From NCBI RefSeq assembly GCF_032051575.1, contig NZ_DAMBYD010000001.1:1-64000 (forward strand): DNA of 64,000 nucleotides. Direction: 5' to 3'. The notes under the pieces are model-generated. The model searched no databases, was not told the origin of the DNA, and worked only from the letters and a program-made list of their open reading frames with translations. Shown here in pieces: positions 17,230 to 26,368 of the stretch. The stretch's first letter is position 1. Every line of letters begins with the position of its first letter. Source of the stretch: Aminipila sp032051575 (GTDB lineage: Bacteria > Bacillota > Clostridia > Peptostreptococcales > Anaerovoracaceae). Position numbers and translations under genes: made by a program.

Positions 17230-18501
17230 ATGGGGATAATAAATTCATATTACTGTTTAGCAATGTACTTAATTTACAATGCTTTTGGAATATATGTTAT
17301 TTTTAAGTTTAATAAAATATTTTTTGATAGGACAAATGGTAATAAAAAAATAGAGCTTTTGGCATACATTGTGTACTTTGTGGTCACAAGCATAGTTTAC
17401 CTATCGTGGAATTTACCAATACTTACAGTTGTGACAAACCTTATATTATGCTTTGCTGTAAATTGCGTTTACAATAGTAATCAAATAAAACGTCTAGTAA
17501 TGTCAATTCTTATTAATGCAATATTTTTCTTGTCAGAAAGTATCTCTTATATAATTATGATTAAAGGCAACCTTAAAAATATTGAATTTGTTTTAAGTTT
17601 TATATCGACATTGTTAACGTTTGTTCTGGTATTAATATTAGAAAACATTATTAATAATAAAAAAACAGAGAAAGTGGCGGTAGTTCATTGGGAAGTAATT
17701 TTTACAGTCCCTGCGATAAGTATTTATATAGCTTTTGTTTTAGTTTCGTCAAGTTATCTTTTTGTACAGACAAGCTTGGGTATTTTAGGACTTCTATCAA
17801 TAAACTTTTTAATATTCTATTTATATGACGAAATAGCAGAGATTTATGAGATAAAGTATGAAAAGGCATTACTACAGCAAAAAAATAAAGCATATTTAAA
17901 TGAACTAGATCTAATAAAAACTTCAAATGAGAGTTTAAGAAGCTTAAAACATGATTTGAAAAACCATATTTTAACACTGGAAAGCATGACGGAAAATAAT
18001 GAAACAGAAAAAACACAGAAATATTTAGGGAAAATGCGAAGTGAACTTTCAATAAGTGGAAACTATAGTTGTACTTACAACTATAGTTTGGATAGTATAT
18101 TAAATTACAAATTGCAAAAAGCTAAAGAACTGGGCGCAGAGGTCAAAGCTAATGTCAATTTCCCGCAAAATTTAGAGATTGAACAGTTTGATATAACTAT
18201 TGTTTTAGGAAATTTATTGGATAATGCTATTGAAAGTATTCAAGAATGTAAAGATAAGTTTATAGAGTTGAATATTAATGTAGAACGTGGAGTATTGTTT
18301 ATAAATATAAAAAATTCAACTATAAGACCTGATAACGTAAAAGCTTTAAATGTTTGGAGGACAAGTAAATCGCAAGGCGAAAACCACGGTTTTGGGCTTA
18401 AACAAATCAAAAAAACAATAGATGAATATAACGGGGGATTTGATATATTCATTAAAAATAATATATGTGAAGCGAATATTATGATGTACATAAAAAAGTA
18501 A
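17230..18501 (+). CDS. GHKL-type sensor histidine kinase (AgrC-like)
   Basis: The 423-residue kinase has six or so N-terminal membrane helices (about 1-205), a dimerisation coiled coil with the phospho-acceptor HDLKNH, and a GHKL ATPase domain with N-box LLDNAIES and G-box HGFGLKQIKK. This matches the AgrC/peptide-sensing class with no periplasmic sensor domain, so a membrane-embedded or peptide signal is likely. The start has only a weak ribosome binding site and is probably translationally coupled to the regulator. Confidence 0.88.
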   Translation: MGIINSYYCLAMYLIYNAFGIYVIFKFNKIFFDRTNGNKKIELLAYIVYFVVTSIVYLSWNLPILTVVTNLILCFAVNCVYNSNQIKRLVMSILINAIFFLSESISYIIMIKGNLKNIEFVLSFISTLLTFVLVLILENIINNKKTEKVAVVHWEVIFTVPAISIYIAFVLVSSSYLFVQTSLGILGLLSINFLIFYLYDEIAEIYEIKYEKALLQQKNKAYLNELDLIKTSNESLRSLKHDLKNHILTLESMTENNETEKTQKYLGKMRSELSISGNYSCTYNYSLDSILNYKLQKAKELGAEVKANVNFPQNLEIEQFDITIVLGNLLDNAIESIQECKDKFIELNINVERGVLFINIKNSTIRPDNVKALNVWRTSKSQGENHGFGLKQIKKTIDEYNGGFDIFIKNNICEANIMMYIKK

Positions 18502-18577
18502 GGAAAATATCTAATATTTGTTTGTGTAGTACCTATACCTGTCAATTTTGACATTAATATATGTCGTTTTTTACAAC

Positions 18578-18600
18578 TGCCCGTAAGGGCAATTTTTTTG
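18578..18600 (+). terminator. Terminator after the kinase gene
   Basis: GCCC-GTAA-GGGC is followed by AATTTTTTTG, a short rho-independent terminator between the kinase gene and the broken ABC ATPase gene. Confidence 0.7.
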
Positions 18601-18641
18601 TGGTAATATGCAGAAAATATAAATAAAAGGGGGGAGGCTTT

Positions 18642-18764
18642 ATGAAGGGACAATAAGAAAATAGTAAAGTCAATAATTGATTTTTAAAAGGGTTAAATGA
18701 AGAAGGAAAAACGGTTTTAATTGTAAGTCATGATGAAAAAATAAAAAAAGTGGTAAGAGGATAG
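18642..18764 (+). pseudogene. Gutted ABC-transporter ATPase gene
   Basis: A strong GGGGGGAGG site precedes ATG at 18642, but the frame stops after MKGQ. In the same frame, after a second stop, 18681-18764 reads FLKGLNEEGKTVLIVSHDEKIKKVVRG and a stop; this is the D-loop/H-loop end of an ABC ATPase (VLIVSHD). Most of the gene between them has been deleted. The kinase-regulator pair upstream probably once controlled an ABC exporter here, as in bacteriocin or peptide-resistance loci. Confidence 0.7.
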
Positions 18765-18771
18765 TGAACAT

Positions 18772-19257
18772 ATGAAAAATAGTAAAATAAATGCTAAAAA
18801 AGTAATAATTATAATTGTAATTATAGTTTTGGTACTATTTGGATTATACAATATTACATGGTATCAAATAACTCATGAAAAGTATGATAATTTTAGTGAA
18901 GAGATGGAGAAAACTTTTGGAGAAACTTATGTTAAGCCTTTTTATACTAGTTACAGCTCTTTTGAAAAAGGATATGGTTATAAAGTAAAGTATCCGGATT
19001 ATTTATCCTATACAGGAAATTTAGCTATAACAAATAATAAGGATACTACATTAATAATATGGCCAGGTATATTTAGCGAAGATGATAATGAATATGGAGT
19101 AATAATACAAAATAATGAAAAAGGTTACCAAATCATGATTGATAAAAAGGCAAATTCAATTGAAGAAATATATGAAGATGAAAGCAAAGTTTTAAAAGAA
19201 AAGAAAGAAGAAATAAAAGACTTATTAAATAAAGCCAATGAAAAATGGAATTTATAA
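18772..19257 (+). CDS. Membrane-anchored protein of unknown function
   Basis: The 161-residue protein has one N-terminal membrane anchor (about residues 11-30, mostly Ile and Val) and a 130-residue acidic, lysine-rich exterior domain with many aromatic residues. The ATG lies 7 bases after the ABC-ATPase remnant. I do not recognise the fold. Its position after a two-component system and a lost transporter suggests a former accessory or immunity-type protein, which is inference only. Confidence 0.6.
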   Translation: MKNSKINAKKVIIIIVIIVLVLFGLYNITWYQITHEKYDNFSEEMEKTFGETYVKPFYTSYSSFEKGYGYKVKYPDYLSYTGNLAITNNKDTTLIIWPGIFSEDDNEYGVIIQNNEKGYQIMIDKKANSIEEIYEDESKVLKEKKEEIKDLLNKANEKWNL

Positions 19258-19281
19258 CATGAAGCAAGGGGATATAAATCA

Positions 19282-19818
19282 ATGAGTATAAAAAAATTTA
19301 ATTTGGTATTAATGATCTTTTGCATGTTTTTTCTATTCAATCAAATTCGTGGAATACTGGATAATTCATTAAATAATTTTGTATGGATATCTATAGCAGT
19401 TAATATAGTTATACTTATGCTTTTAGCTCATTATAATTTTAATATAAATTTTCTTTATGTAAAAAAAATAATAATTATTGTAATAATAGGTTCTTTTTAC
19501 TTTTCTATAGGAACATGGATTTTAGATTATAATATGCATGGATATGTGAAAAGTGGAGATGGGCTTAATGTATACATTGAATATGAGAATATTACAAAAC
19601 TGCCAATAGAAATATACAAGGCCATTACAATTGGAGAAGAAAATTCAAAAAAATTTGAAAGCAATGTAGATTTAGAAGATGGAAATAAATATAAAATAAA
19701 TACATTTTTTAAAGAAGATGAAATAAAGGAAGGGAATTCAGTTTCAAATATTATCATATTTAAAATGTTTAAATTTTTACCTTTTGTTAAGATTGCAAAA
19801 GTGACATATAGTCAGTAA
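19282..19818 (+). CDS. Small multi-pass membrane protein of unknown function
   Basis: The 178-residue protein has three hydrophobic segments in its first 90 residues (about 7-24, 33-50 and 62-82) followed by an exterior domain of about 90 residues. It lies 24 bases after the preceding unknown gene and is very AT-rich like it. Probably cotranscribed; no family recognised. Confidence 0.6.
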   Translation: MSIKKFNLVLMIFCMFFLFNQIRGILDNSLNNFVWISIAVNIVILMLLAHYNFNINFLYVKKIIIIVIIGSFYFSIGTWILDYNMHGYVKSGDGLNVYIEYENITKLPIEIYKAITIGEENSKKFESNVDLEDGNKYKINTFFKEDEIKEGNSVSNIIIFKMFKFLPFVKIAKVTYSQ

Positions 19819-19822
19819 GTTT

Positions 19823-19858
19823 AAAAGGGAGGACTCATTTATTTGAGACTTCCCTTTT
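19823..19858. terminator. Bidirectional terminator
   Basis: AAAAGGGAGGACTCA pairs with TTGAGACTTCCCTTTT; A- and T-runs flank both sides, serving the rightward unknown gene and the leftward MATE gene that converge here. Confidence 0.8.
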
Positions 19859-19880
19859 GCTATTAATGTAAAGGTTATTT

Positions 19881-21242
19881 CTACAGGTTTACGGCCACCT
19901 TTTCTTTAGCATGGAATAAGCCAGTTTTTACGCACAGAATAACGGTAATAACGCAAGCTGTCAAATCGGATATAGGCTGTGCAAATAGCAGACCCGTTTT
20001 ACCAAACAAGTTGGTAAGAATGAACAGTAATGGAATTAAAACAAGCCCTTGTCTTGCTATACTCAAAATTCCACCTTCTCTGGCCTTTCCTGTGGCTAAG
20101 AAATAGGAAGCATATACAAGCTGAAAACCAATGGTCATATAAGTAAGGGAGTTTACTCTGAGCACTTGCATGCCAAATATGATTACGTCTGCTGATTCCT
20201 TATTAAACAACAGTATAATATTTTTTGAAAATAAGATGCAGATAAGATTAAAAGCAATGCAGAATGCAGTTGCAATAATACTTGCTTTTTTAGTCAATTC
20301 ATGAACCCTCAACATATCACCAGCTCCATAATTATAGCCTACAAGAGGTTGATAACCCTTTAAAAATCCAAATACAGCCATCATTTCCAAAGTTAAAATC
20401 CGGTTTACAATTCCTAAAGAGGCAACGGTCTGATTACCATACTTTACAGCTACCAGATTCGTCAGGCTTAAAGAAAGACTGATTAAAATCTGAAAGACTA
20501 AAATGGGAACACCAATTTTAAAAATATTACTGAATATTTCTTTAGACAATTGTACTTTTACTATTGAAAAGTTTAACATAGTTTTTTTGCTGAACAGATA
20601 TTTTGTATATAGAGTGGTGGAAACCATACTGGAAACCAGAGTAGCATATGCCACACCTTCTACTCCGAAGTGAAATACATATACAAACAAGGGGTCTAAT
20701 AACATATTAAGTACTCCGCCGATCATTAGTGCAAAGGCACTAAATCCTGTTGCTCCTTCGGATACAATAATGTTGTTGCATATGATGTTATACATGCTGA
20801 AAGCGAGTCCTACGATAATGATTCTTCCATATGTTTTTGCATAGCCGAAGGTGGCGGCATCGGATCCCAGCAAATGCAACAAAGGATTTATCCCGATTAA
20901 CATGGCTGAAATTATTATTATTCCCACTATAGTACCCGTCACGATAGCCGTTGAGGTATAGGCAGACACTTTACTGTATTCTTTGTCGCCCAGTGCGCGG
21001 GCAATATTGGAACCTGCGCCATTTCCAAACAAGACACCAAAGCCTGTAATGATAAGAGTGAGTGGATAAACTAGTGAAACTGCAGCCATCTGATTGGTGC
21101 CCAGACCTCCTATAAAATAGCCGTCAACTAAGTTATAAAAAGATGTAATCAGCATACCAAACATGGTTGGAATCCCGAACTTAAATAGTAATTTTGTAAT
21201 ATTACCTTTTTCCATTTCTATGATTTTGTTTTGATTAGTCAT
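19881..21242 (-). CDS. MATE-family multidrug efflux transporter
   Basis: The 453-residue protein has twelve membrane segments and the two-lobed MATE layout, starting with ITKLLFKFGIPTMFGMLITSFYNLVDGYFIGGLG, which matches NorM/MepA-type cation-coupled drug exporters. It lies downstream of a MarR repressor gene on the same strand and has its own operator-like site at 21288-21310. MarR-MATE pairs such as mepR-mepA work this way, so drug-inducible efflux is likely. Substrates cannot be read from the sequence. Confidence 0.92.
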   Translation of the reverse strand: MTNQNKIIEMEKGNITKLLFKFGIPTMFGMLITSFYNLVDGYFIGGLGTNQMAAVSLVYPLTLIITGFGVLFGNGAGSNIARALGDKEYSKVSAYTSTAIVTGTIVGIIIISAMLIGINPLLHLLGSDAATFGYAKTYGRIIIVGLAFSMYNIICNNIIVSEGATGFSAFALMIGGVLNMLLDPLFVYVFHFGVEGVAYATLVSSMVSTTLYTKYLFSKKTMLNFSIVKVQLSKEIFSNIFKIGVPILVFQILISLSLSLTNLVAVKYGNQTVASLGIVNRILTLEMMAVFGFLKGYQPLVGYNYGAGDMLRVHELTKKASIIATAFCIAFNLICILFSKNIILLFNKESADVIIFGMQVLRVNSLTYMTIGFQLVYASYFLATGKAREGGILSIARQGLVLIPLLFILTNLFGKTGLLFAQPISDLTACVITVILCVKTGLFHAKEKVAVNL

Positions 21243-21287
21243 TTTAAATTTAATCCTTCCTTTTTATGTTATAAAATAGTATTATAA

Positions 21288-21310
21288 CTATACTGTATAG
21301 TAACTATACT
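21288..21310 (-). promoter_or_regulatory. MarR-type operator before the MATE gene
   Basis: This 23-base site matches the one at 21812-21834 in 21 of 23 positions and contains the dyad TATAC-TGTATA-GTATA-like halves. A weak hairpin TAGGCAC/GTGCCTA (21326-21343) follows marR, so the pump gene probably has its own promoter. Confidence 0.65.
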
Positions 21311-21347
21311 AAAATCGAGAAGAAATAGGCACTTTCGTGCCTAAAAA

Positions 21348-21800
21348 TTAGCCTTCTAATTTTATATCCATAGCTTCTTCAATTAATTTTAATACCTCGG
21401 CCATATTGTTATAAGTTTCTTCTGGCATACTGTTTAATAAGTCAAAAAATTTTTCATCATTATTTCTATGATAGGATTCATGACCTTCATAGGCCACTTT
21501 ACCGCTATCTGTAACAAACAGACTGATTTGCGCATCAGAGTCAGGTGAAGTACGTTTTTCCACCATACCTTTGTCTACTAGTTTATAGATCATCTGCGAT
21601 GCAGCCCCTTTGGTAATGCCTTGCTTCTTTGCCAGTTCAGTTATGCTGATGCCAGGATTTTCCACCACTACAACAACGGTATGTATTTCTGCTCTGGTAA
21701 GCATAATACCTGTACCATACTCTCTGTTTTTTAATTCCATCTGACTATACTTATGGATAACTCTTTCCATAAGAGCAGATAATGATTTAAGATCTCTCAT
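21348..21800 (-). CDS. MarR-family transcriptional regulator
   Basis: The 150-residue winged-helix regulator shows the MarR pattern: N-terminal dimer helices, ITELAKKQGITKGAASQMIYKLVDKGMVEKRTSPDSDAQ wing region (about residues 55-95) and a C-terminal dimer helix. The next gene in the same direction encodes a MATE pump, and near-identical dyads lie in front of both genes, so it most likely represses itself and the pump and is released by a small ligand. Confidence 0.92.
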   Translation of the reverse strand: MRDLKSLSALMERVIHKYSQMELKNREYGTGIMLTRAEIHTVVVVVENPGISITELAKKQGITKGAASQMIYKLVDKGMVEKRTSPDSDAQISLFVTDSGKVAYEGHESYHRNNDEKFFDLLNSMPEETYNNMAEVLKLIEEAMDIKLEG

Positions 21801-21811
21801 TTGTTCACCAC

Positions 21812-21865
21812 CTATACTGTGTAGTAACTATACCAAATTATAAAACGAATATTATTATATGTCAA
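21812..21865 (-). promoter_or_regulatory. marR promoter with operator
   Basis: On the minus strand a perfect TTGACA (21860-21865) and TATAAT (21837-21842) are spaced by 17 bases. The operator copy at 21812-21834 begins three bases after the -10 box and covers the start region, which suits autorepression. Confidence 0.75.
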
Positions 21866-21992
21866 GGGTAGAAACTATATAAATTTAATAATTACTGTGT
21901 ACATTATGCATTTAGCTTATTGTAGTTAGGAAACTTATCTGATATTATTATAATAATGTTATAATTTAACAAAAAAGAAGGAGACTAATTAC

Positions 21993-23489
21993 ATGAAGAA
22001 ATTAATTAAAAAAGTTTTTTCCATAACGTTAATTATTACCCTGATATTGACGTATTCGGGAAGCATAACTGCTTTTGCAGCAGATTCTAAGGGAATTAAG
22101 GTGCAGTACAATGGGGAAAATATTAAATTCACTGATGCTGCAGTTAAAGTAGTTGATGGAAGAACTGTTGTACCTTTTCGCCAGAGTCTTGAAACCATGG
22201 GCGCTGCTGTAAGTTTTGATACAAAGTCTAAGATGATAACAGCAAAGACAAAGGATAAAGAAATTTCCTTTACTGTTGGCAGTAAGAACATTACCATTAA
22301 CGAGAATGGAAAAAAGGTAACGAAACAAATGGATACAGCTCCATTTGTTGATAAAAAATCAAATTGTACTTATGTATCTGTACGTTTTATTGCAGAAAGT
22401 ATGGGTTATAGTGTAGGCTGGGATGAAGCGGAAAAGACTGCAATTATCATAAATCCTGCAGATATTTATGCTAATGTGGATAAAGACTTTTCTATTGTCA
22501 GCAAATTATTAAAGACAGATTTAGACCTAGAAAAAACATATGAAACAAATGGTAAGTTCAGTTGTGATGTAGTAACAAAAAATGCACCTAACACTACAAA
22601 TTCAGCCATGAACTTTTCTGTAAACGGTGAAATGAATGGAGTACAGCAAAAACTAAATGCTGATTTAACCATGAAATTTACAGTAAATATGGATAAGATG
22701 CTGACAACCTTATCAGCTGAACAAAAGGCAGCCTTTCAGCCAATGCTGGAAATGCTGAAAAATGCAGACATGAACATAAAAATGAATGGTGAAACTGGAA
22801 ATACATATATGCAGTCTAATCTTTTTTCTGTATTAAATCCTACAGCAGATAAGAATACTTGGTATAAAATGAATGTGTATGACCAATATGATGCAATGGG
22901 AATCGATTTGAAATCCATTATGAGCCATCAATCTACCAGAATGAGTTTATCTGATTTGATGAAAGTAATGTCTTCTGTTGAATATTCAGATGTTTCTGCG
23001 TATAAAGACATGAAAACGTCATATACTTTCTTAAAATACCTTATTGGCGACGATGCGTTTACAACAAAGACTTCTGGAGATATTAATACGTATACTTTAG
23101 ATATTAACCAGACTGCAATTATGGCTGCTTTAGCAAAGACAGCAGTTGCTGAAGGAGTAACAAATGACGCAATAGACTTAAAAGAGTTAGAGACGTTTTT
23201 AAAGGAAAGCAAATTAAGTGCTAATCTTACCATCCAAGATAAAGGTGGAAGCCTGTATGGATATAGCATAAAGGGTTCAGGTTCAATAGAAAAGAAGGGC
23301 AGTTTTGCAATGAATATTACTGGAGATCAGAAGAACGCAGTAATTGATATGACCTTAGATATGGAAGAACTGATGAAGATGGCTATAAAGGCCGAGTCTC
23401 ATATTTCCGAAACAACAAAGAAGCTTAATGTAGAGATCCCTGCTGGGGCTAAGGTTGTAGAAATGCCTTTACAAAACCCTACTCTTTAG
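21993..23489 (+). CDS. Secreted protein with copper-amine-oxidase-N-like domains
   Basis: The 498-residue protein has a signal peptide (about 1-30, cleaving after TAFA) and stalk-domain repeats in residues 33-160 (VVDGRTVVPFRQSLETMGAAV and YVSVRFIAESMGYSVGWDE). The remaining 330 residues are a repetitive, methionine- and lysine-rich exterior domain with no recognised catalytic motif. Such domains are common in surface proteins of Clostridia and are thought to bind the wall or mediate contacts, not to oxidise amines. Monocistronic, with its own terminator. Confidence 0.8.
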   Translation: MKKLIKKVFSITLIITLILTYSGSITAFAADSKGIKVQYNGENIKFTDAAVKVVDGRTVVPFRQSLETMGAAVSFDTKSKMITAKTKDKEISFTVGSKNITINENGKKVTKQMDTAPFVDKKSNCTYVSVRFIAESMGYSVGWDEAEKTAIIINPADIYANVDKDFSIVSKLLKTDLDLEKTYETNGKFSCDVVTKNAPNTTNSAMNFSVNGEMNGVQQKLNADLTMKFTVNMDKMLTTLSAEQKAAFQPMLEMLKNADMNIKMNGETGNTYMQSNLFSVLNPTADKNTWYKMNVYDQYDAMGIDLKSIMSHQSTRMSLSDLMKVMSSVEYSDVSAYKDMKTSYTFLKYLIGDDAFTTKTSGDINTYTLDINQTAIMAALAKTAVAEGVTNDAIDLKELETFLKESKLSANLTIQDKGGSLYGYSIKGSGSIEKKGSFAMNITGDQKNAVIDMTLDMEELMKMAIKAESHISETTKKLNVEIPAGAKVVEMPLQNPTL

Positions 23490-23543
23490 TCAAATATTAA
23501 AAAGTTTTGGCGATATTTCAGATAAATATTAATGAAATTAAAA

Positions 23544-23589
23544 AACTATCCTCCTTGATTAAACTTAACATCAATCAAGGAGGATAGTT
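23544..23589. terminator. Bidirectional terminator with 17-bp stem
   Basis: AACTATCCTCCTTGATT and its exact complement flank a 12-base loop, with A- and T-runs on the two sides. It separates convergent genes. Confidence 0.9.
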
Positions 23590-23597
23590 TTTATTTA

Positions 23598-23951
23598 TTA
23601 ATTTGGAAGCTGTTTCCCACAGTTGCTGCAGAACTCATAATCTGGGGCAACCTTAGCGCCACAATAAGGGCAGAATGATTGTTTCTCATGAAAATCCTGC
23701 ATTGGGTCTGTCTCTTCTGCCTCATCCACAATATCAAATTCAGAAAACCGATTTTTACCAGTTGCATTCTTAAAATTATAAATCCCTTGAACAATGGCTA
23801 CGCAGACAAAGATGACACCAAATATTGAAAAATACCAAGGCGCCATCATGTTAACCGTGCAAACAGTCCAAAAAACACCAAATACTCCTGCGGCAATAGA
23901 ACCAAACGCCCCCATCATAGAAGGTCCTCTTCCTGGTTTAATACTTTTCAT
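23598..23951 (-). CDS. Zinc-ribbon membrane protein
   Basis: The 117-residue protein has two membrane helices (about 10-33 and 38-58) and a C-terminal zinc ribbon CPYCGAKVAPDYEFCSNCGKQ. Such proteins are widespread in Firmicutes and mostly uncharacterised. It follows the lipase gene by 18 bases with GGGGG before the ATG, so it is the last gene of a three-gene operon. Confidence 0.8.
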   Translation of the reverse strand: MKSIKPGRGPSMMGAFGSIAAGVFGVFWTVCTVNMMAPWYFSIFGVIFVCVAIVQGIYNFKNATGKNRFSEFDIVDEAEETDPMQDFHEKQSFCPYCGAKVAPDYEFCSNCGKQLPN

Positions 23952-23969
23952 TAATATATCCCCCTTTTA

Positions 23970-25013
23970 TTAAGCATAATTTTTATTTGGAATGAGTTTT
24001 AGCTGTAAGTTAAATATTTTCGCTGAAAGTTCATCAGAGTTTACTTCGTTTAGATACTTCATATATACCTGTGGTGCATGTGCACTTGTGGTTCCAGTAG
24101 GTATAAGATTCTCTTCTAAAAGTGCAAGAGAAAGCTTCGCTTTATTAAAATCTTTTACTGTTGGTGCTATTTCTGTAAGTTGTGATAAAGCTTTTTTTGC
24201 TGCAGTTAGGTCTTCAACTTTTATCTGCGTTTCATCAGGTAAAGAATAAGTTACCCCATATTTACTATATCCCCACTTTGCTAAAGGTATTTCTGTTACT
24301 ATGTCCGCAGGATTTACTGCATTAAAAATATTAAAGTATACATTAGAGCTAATCTTTGCAACATTTGGAGTAGCAAACGTATATCCGTAAATATCAGACT
24401 GGTCTGCTAGTTTTTCACTCTTAGACAAGTCAGCAGCCAGTAAGTTGGCAACAGCAGCTCCTCTGCTGTGTCCGGTAATTAAAAACTTAGTATTTAATCT
24501 GTCCAGATTCAGGCTTTTAATATATTTATTTAAATTAGCTAACAGTGCTTTTTCGGCCTTACTAAAACCTTCATGTATGGCAGGACTGCTCCCGGAATCA
24601 TTTATATTAAAATTACTAATCCATTCATTATCTCCACTGGTTCCACGTATAACCACAGCAATCAATGTGTATTCTCTATTCTGGCATTTTACTTGCTTGT
24701 GGGCAAAAGAGTAGGCCACTAAATTTGTATTCATCCGAGAGGCATTTTTGTAAGAAGTATTATCATAGGTCGTATCATTTGTGAAGCCATTTTCAGTTAA
24801 AACTTTTTCAATATTGGCAGCAGTATTGCCATAGGCGGCAGAACTCAATGTAAGAGAATATTTTGCTAAATCTAAATTGAATTCTGTGGAAGACTGTTCA
24901 AAAAGGGAATCTGGTGTGGTTGTAGCGAAAACAGTATTTAAATTCATTGGAATTAAGCCAAAAGCCAAAACAATAGTAAATATGATAAGGAATAATCTAA
25001 TTTTCTCCATCAT
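23970..25013 (-). CDS. Secreted class 3 (alpha/beta hydrolase) lipase
   Basis: The 347-residue protein has a signal peptide (about 1-30) and a lipase class 3 fold with nucleophile elbow GHSRGAA (Ser183), a likely catalytic Asp in NPADIVTEIP and a His near TSAHAPQVY. Substrates are probably acyl esters outside the cell. Its start lies inside the last codons of the upstream ATPase gene (17-base overlap), so translation is probably coupled. The combination with a cytoplasmic ATPase is unexplained. Confidence 0.85.
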   Translation of the reverse strand: MMEKIRLFLIIFTIVLAFGLIPMNLNTVFATTTPDSLFEQSSTEFNLDLAKYSLTLSSAAYGNTAANIEKVLTENGFTNDTTYDNTSYKNASRMNTNLVAYSFAHKQVKCQNREYTLIAVVIRGTSGDNEWISNFNINDSGSSPAIHEGFSKAEKALLANLNKYIKSLNLDRLNTKFLITGHSRGAAVANLLAADLSKSEKLADQSDIYGYTFATPNVAKISSNVYFNIFNAVNPADIVTEIPLAKWGYSKYGVTYSLPDETQIKVEDLTAAKKALSQLTEIAPTVKDFNKAKLSLALLEENLIPTGTTSAHAPQVYMKYLNEVNSDELSAKIFNLQLKLIPNKNYA

Positions 25014-26223
25014 TACTTTCTTCTCCTTCTAACTGCATCACAGCTTGAATCTGAACAAAATGTTTTGCCGTACGCGGACTTCTTCCCCCATTTCTAATAG
25101 CGAAAGCTTCAGCTTTTATGCATAAATCCTTCTCACAAAGTGCCAGATTATATTCTTTTGCTAAATGCTTCACTATATCTAAATAATTATCTTTATCAGG
25201 GGCCTGGAATGTAACAGTAAGACCGAACCTTGCAGACAAACTAAGTGTTTCCTGGATGGTATCATTCAGATGCAGGTCATCCCCATTTCTTTCTGACATG
25301 TTTTCTTTAATTAAGTGTTTTCTGTTACTGGTTGCATAGATTGCAACGTTCTTACTTCTAGAAGCAATACTGCCTTCAAGAACTGCTTTTAAAGCAGCAA
25401 AGCTATCGTCATTACCACTAAAACTTAAATCGTCAATAAACAATATGAACTTAAGGGGATTGATAGATAGGGTTTCCAGCAAGTTTGGCAGATGAATTAA
25501 CTGATCTTTTTTAATTTCAATAAGCCTCAGCCCTTTATCCTTGTATTCATTTAAGATGGCTTTTACAGTTGAGCTCTTCCCAGTTCCCGCGTCACCATAT
25601 AAAAGAGCATTGCTTGCGCCAGTACCTTCAATTAGTGACAATGTGTTTTGGATAATGAGGCTGCGCTCTCTTTCGTAACCAGGAAGGTCAGAAAGCCTTT
25701 GTGGATCTGGATGTGTGATAGGCACAACTCCATCAGAACTTAAAACAAATGCATAATATTTCGCATAAATACCATACCCATTTGTAGGAAGCTTAGAGAT
25801 TCGTTCCATATATAAAGAAGTTAAATCCACAGGTTCGTTAGTCCATACAGGTAAAAAACCTTTATAATTTATGATAGATTTTGCATCTTCTGGTGTCAAT
25901 GATGCGAGTCTGGTTAATACATTTAATTCATTTTTCAAGCTGGATTCTATGACATGATCAAAAACTTTTCCCGCGCCTTTTCCAATAATATAAAAATTTT
26001 CATCACTCATAATTAGTTCTGTTATGTAATGGGAGAAGGAACTAGTGCTGTTAAATAGTTTAGAAACAAAGTCCCCATAGACGTGGAGAACAAGGTCTTT
26101 TGAATCTAAAGAATAAGTTGATGTTGCTAATTCTTGGAAACTTTGGATAACTTCATCTTTTAGAACATTCCTAAAAATGGCCAAAGTGTTTAATTCTGTA
26201 GATAAATCATGTAATTTGTTCAT
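24997..26223 (-). CDS. DUF815-family AAA+ ATPase
   Basis: The 408-residue protein has a helical N-terminal region (1-190) and an AAA+ core with Walker A GDAGTGKS at 210-217 and Walker B LFIDDLSF at 261-268, followed by sensor-1 IYATSNRKHL and a C-terminal lid. This is the DUF815 family of predicted ATPases, function unknown. It is first in the leftward operon with the lipase and the zinc-ribbon protein. No substrate-binding domain is evident. Confidence 0.88.
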   Translation of the reverse strand: MNKLHDLSTELNTLAIFRNVLKDEVIQSFQELATSTYSLDSKDLVLHVYGDFVSKLFNSTSSFSHYITELIMSDENFYIIGKGAGKVFDHVIESSLKNELNVLTRLASLTPEDAKSIINYKGFLPVWTNEPVDLTSLYMERISKLPTNGYGIYAKYYAFVLSSDGVVPITHPDPQRLSDLPGYERERSLIIQNTLSLIEGTGASNALLYGDAGTGKSSTVKAILNEYKDKGLRLIEIKKDQLIHLPNLLETLSINPLKFILFIDDLSFSGNDDSFAALKAVLEGSIASRSKNVAIYATSNRKHLIKENMSERNGDDLHLNDTIQETLSLSARFGLTVTFQAPDKDNYLDIVKHLAKEYNLALCEKDLCIKAEAFAIRNGGRSPRTAKHFVQIQAVMQLEGEESNDGEN

Positions 26224-26368
26224 AAAATACTCCTTGTATCTATATATAAGTTTTATTGATAAACCTCTATAAAAATGATATTATTTAACTATTAATTATA
26301 CCACGAATTTTAGGTGATTTTAAGGACTATACTAAAAGTATAATAAAATATTCGGGAGGTAGATGCTC

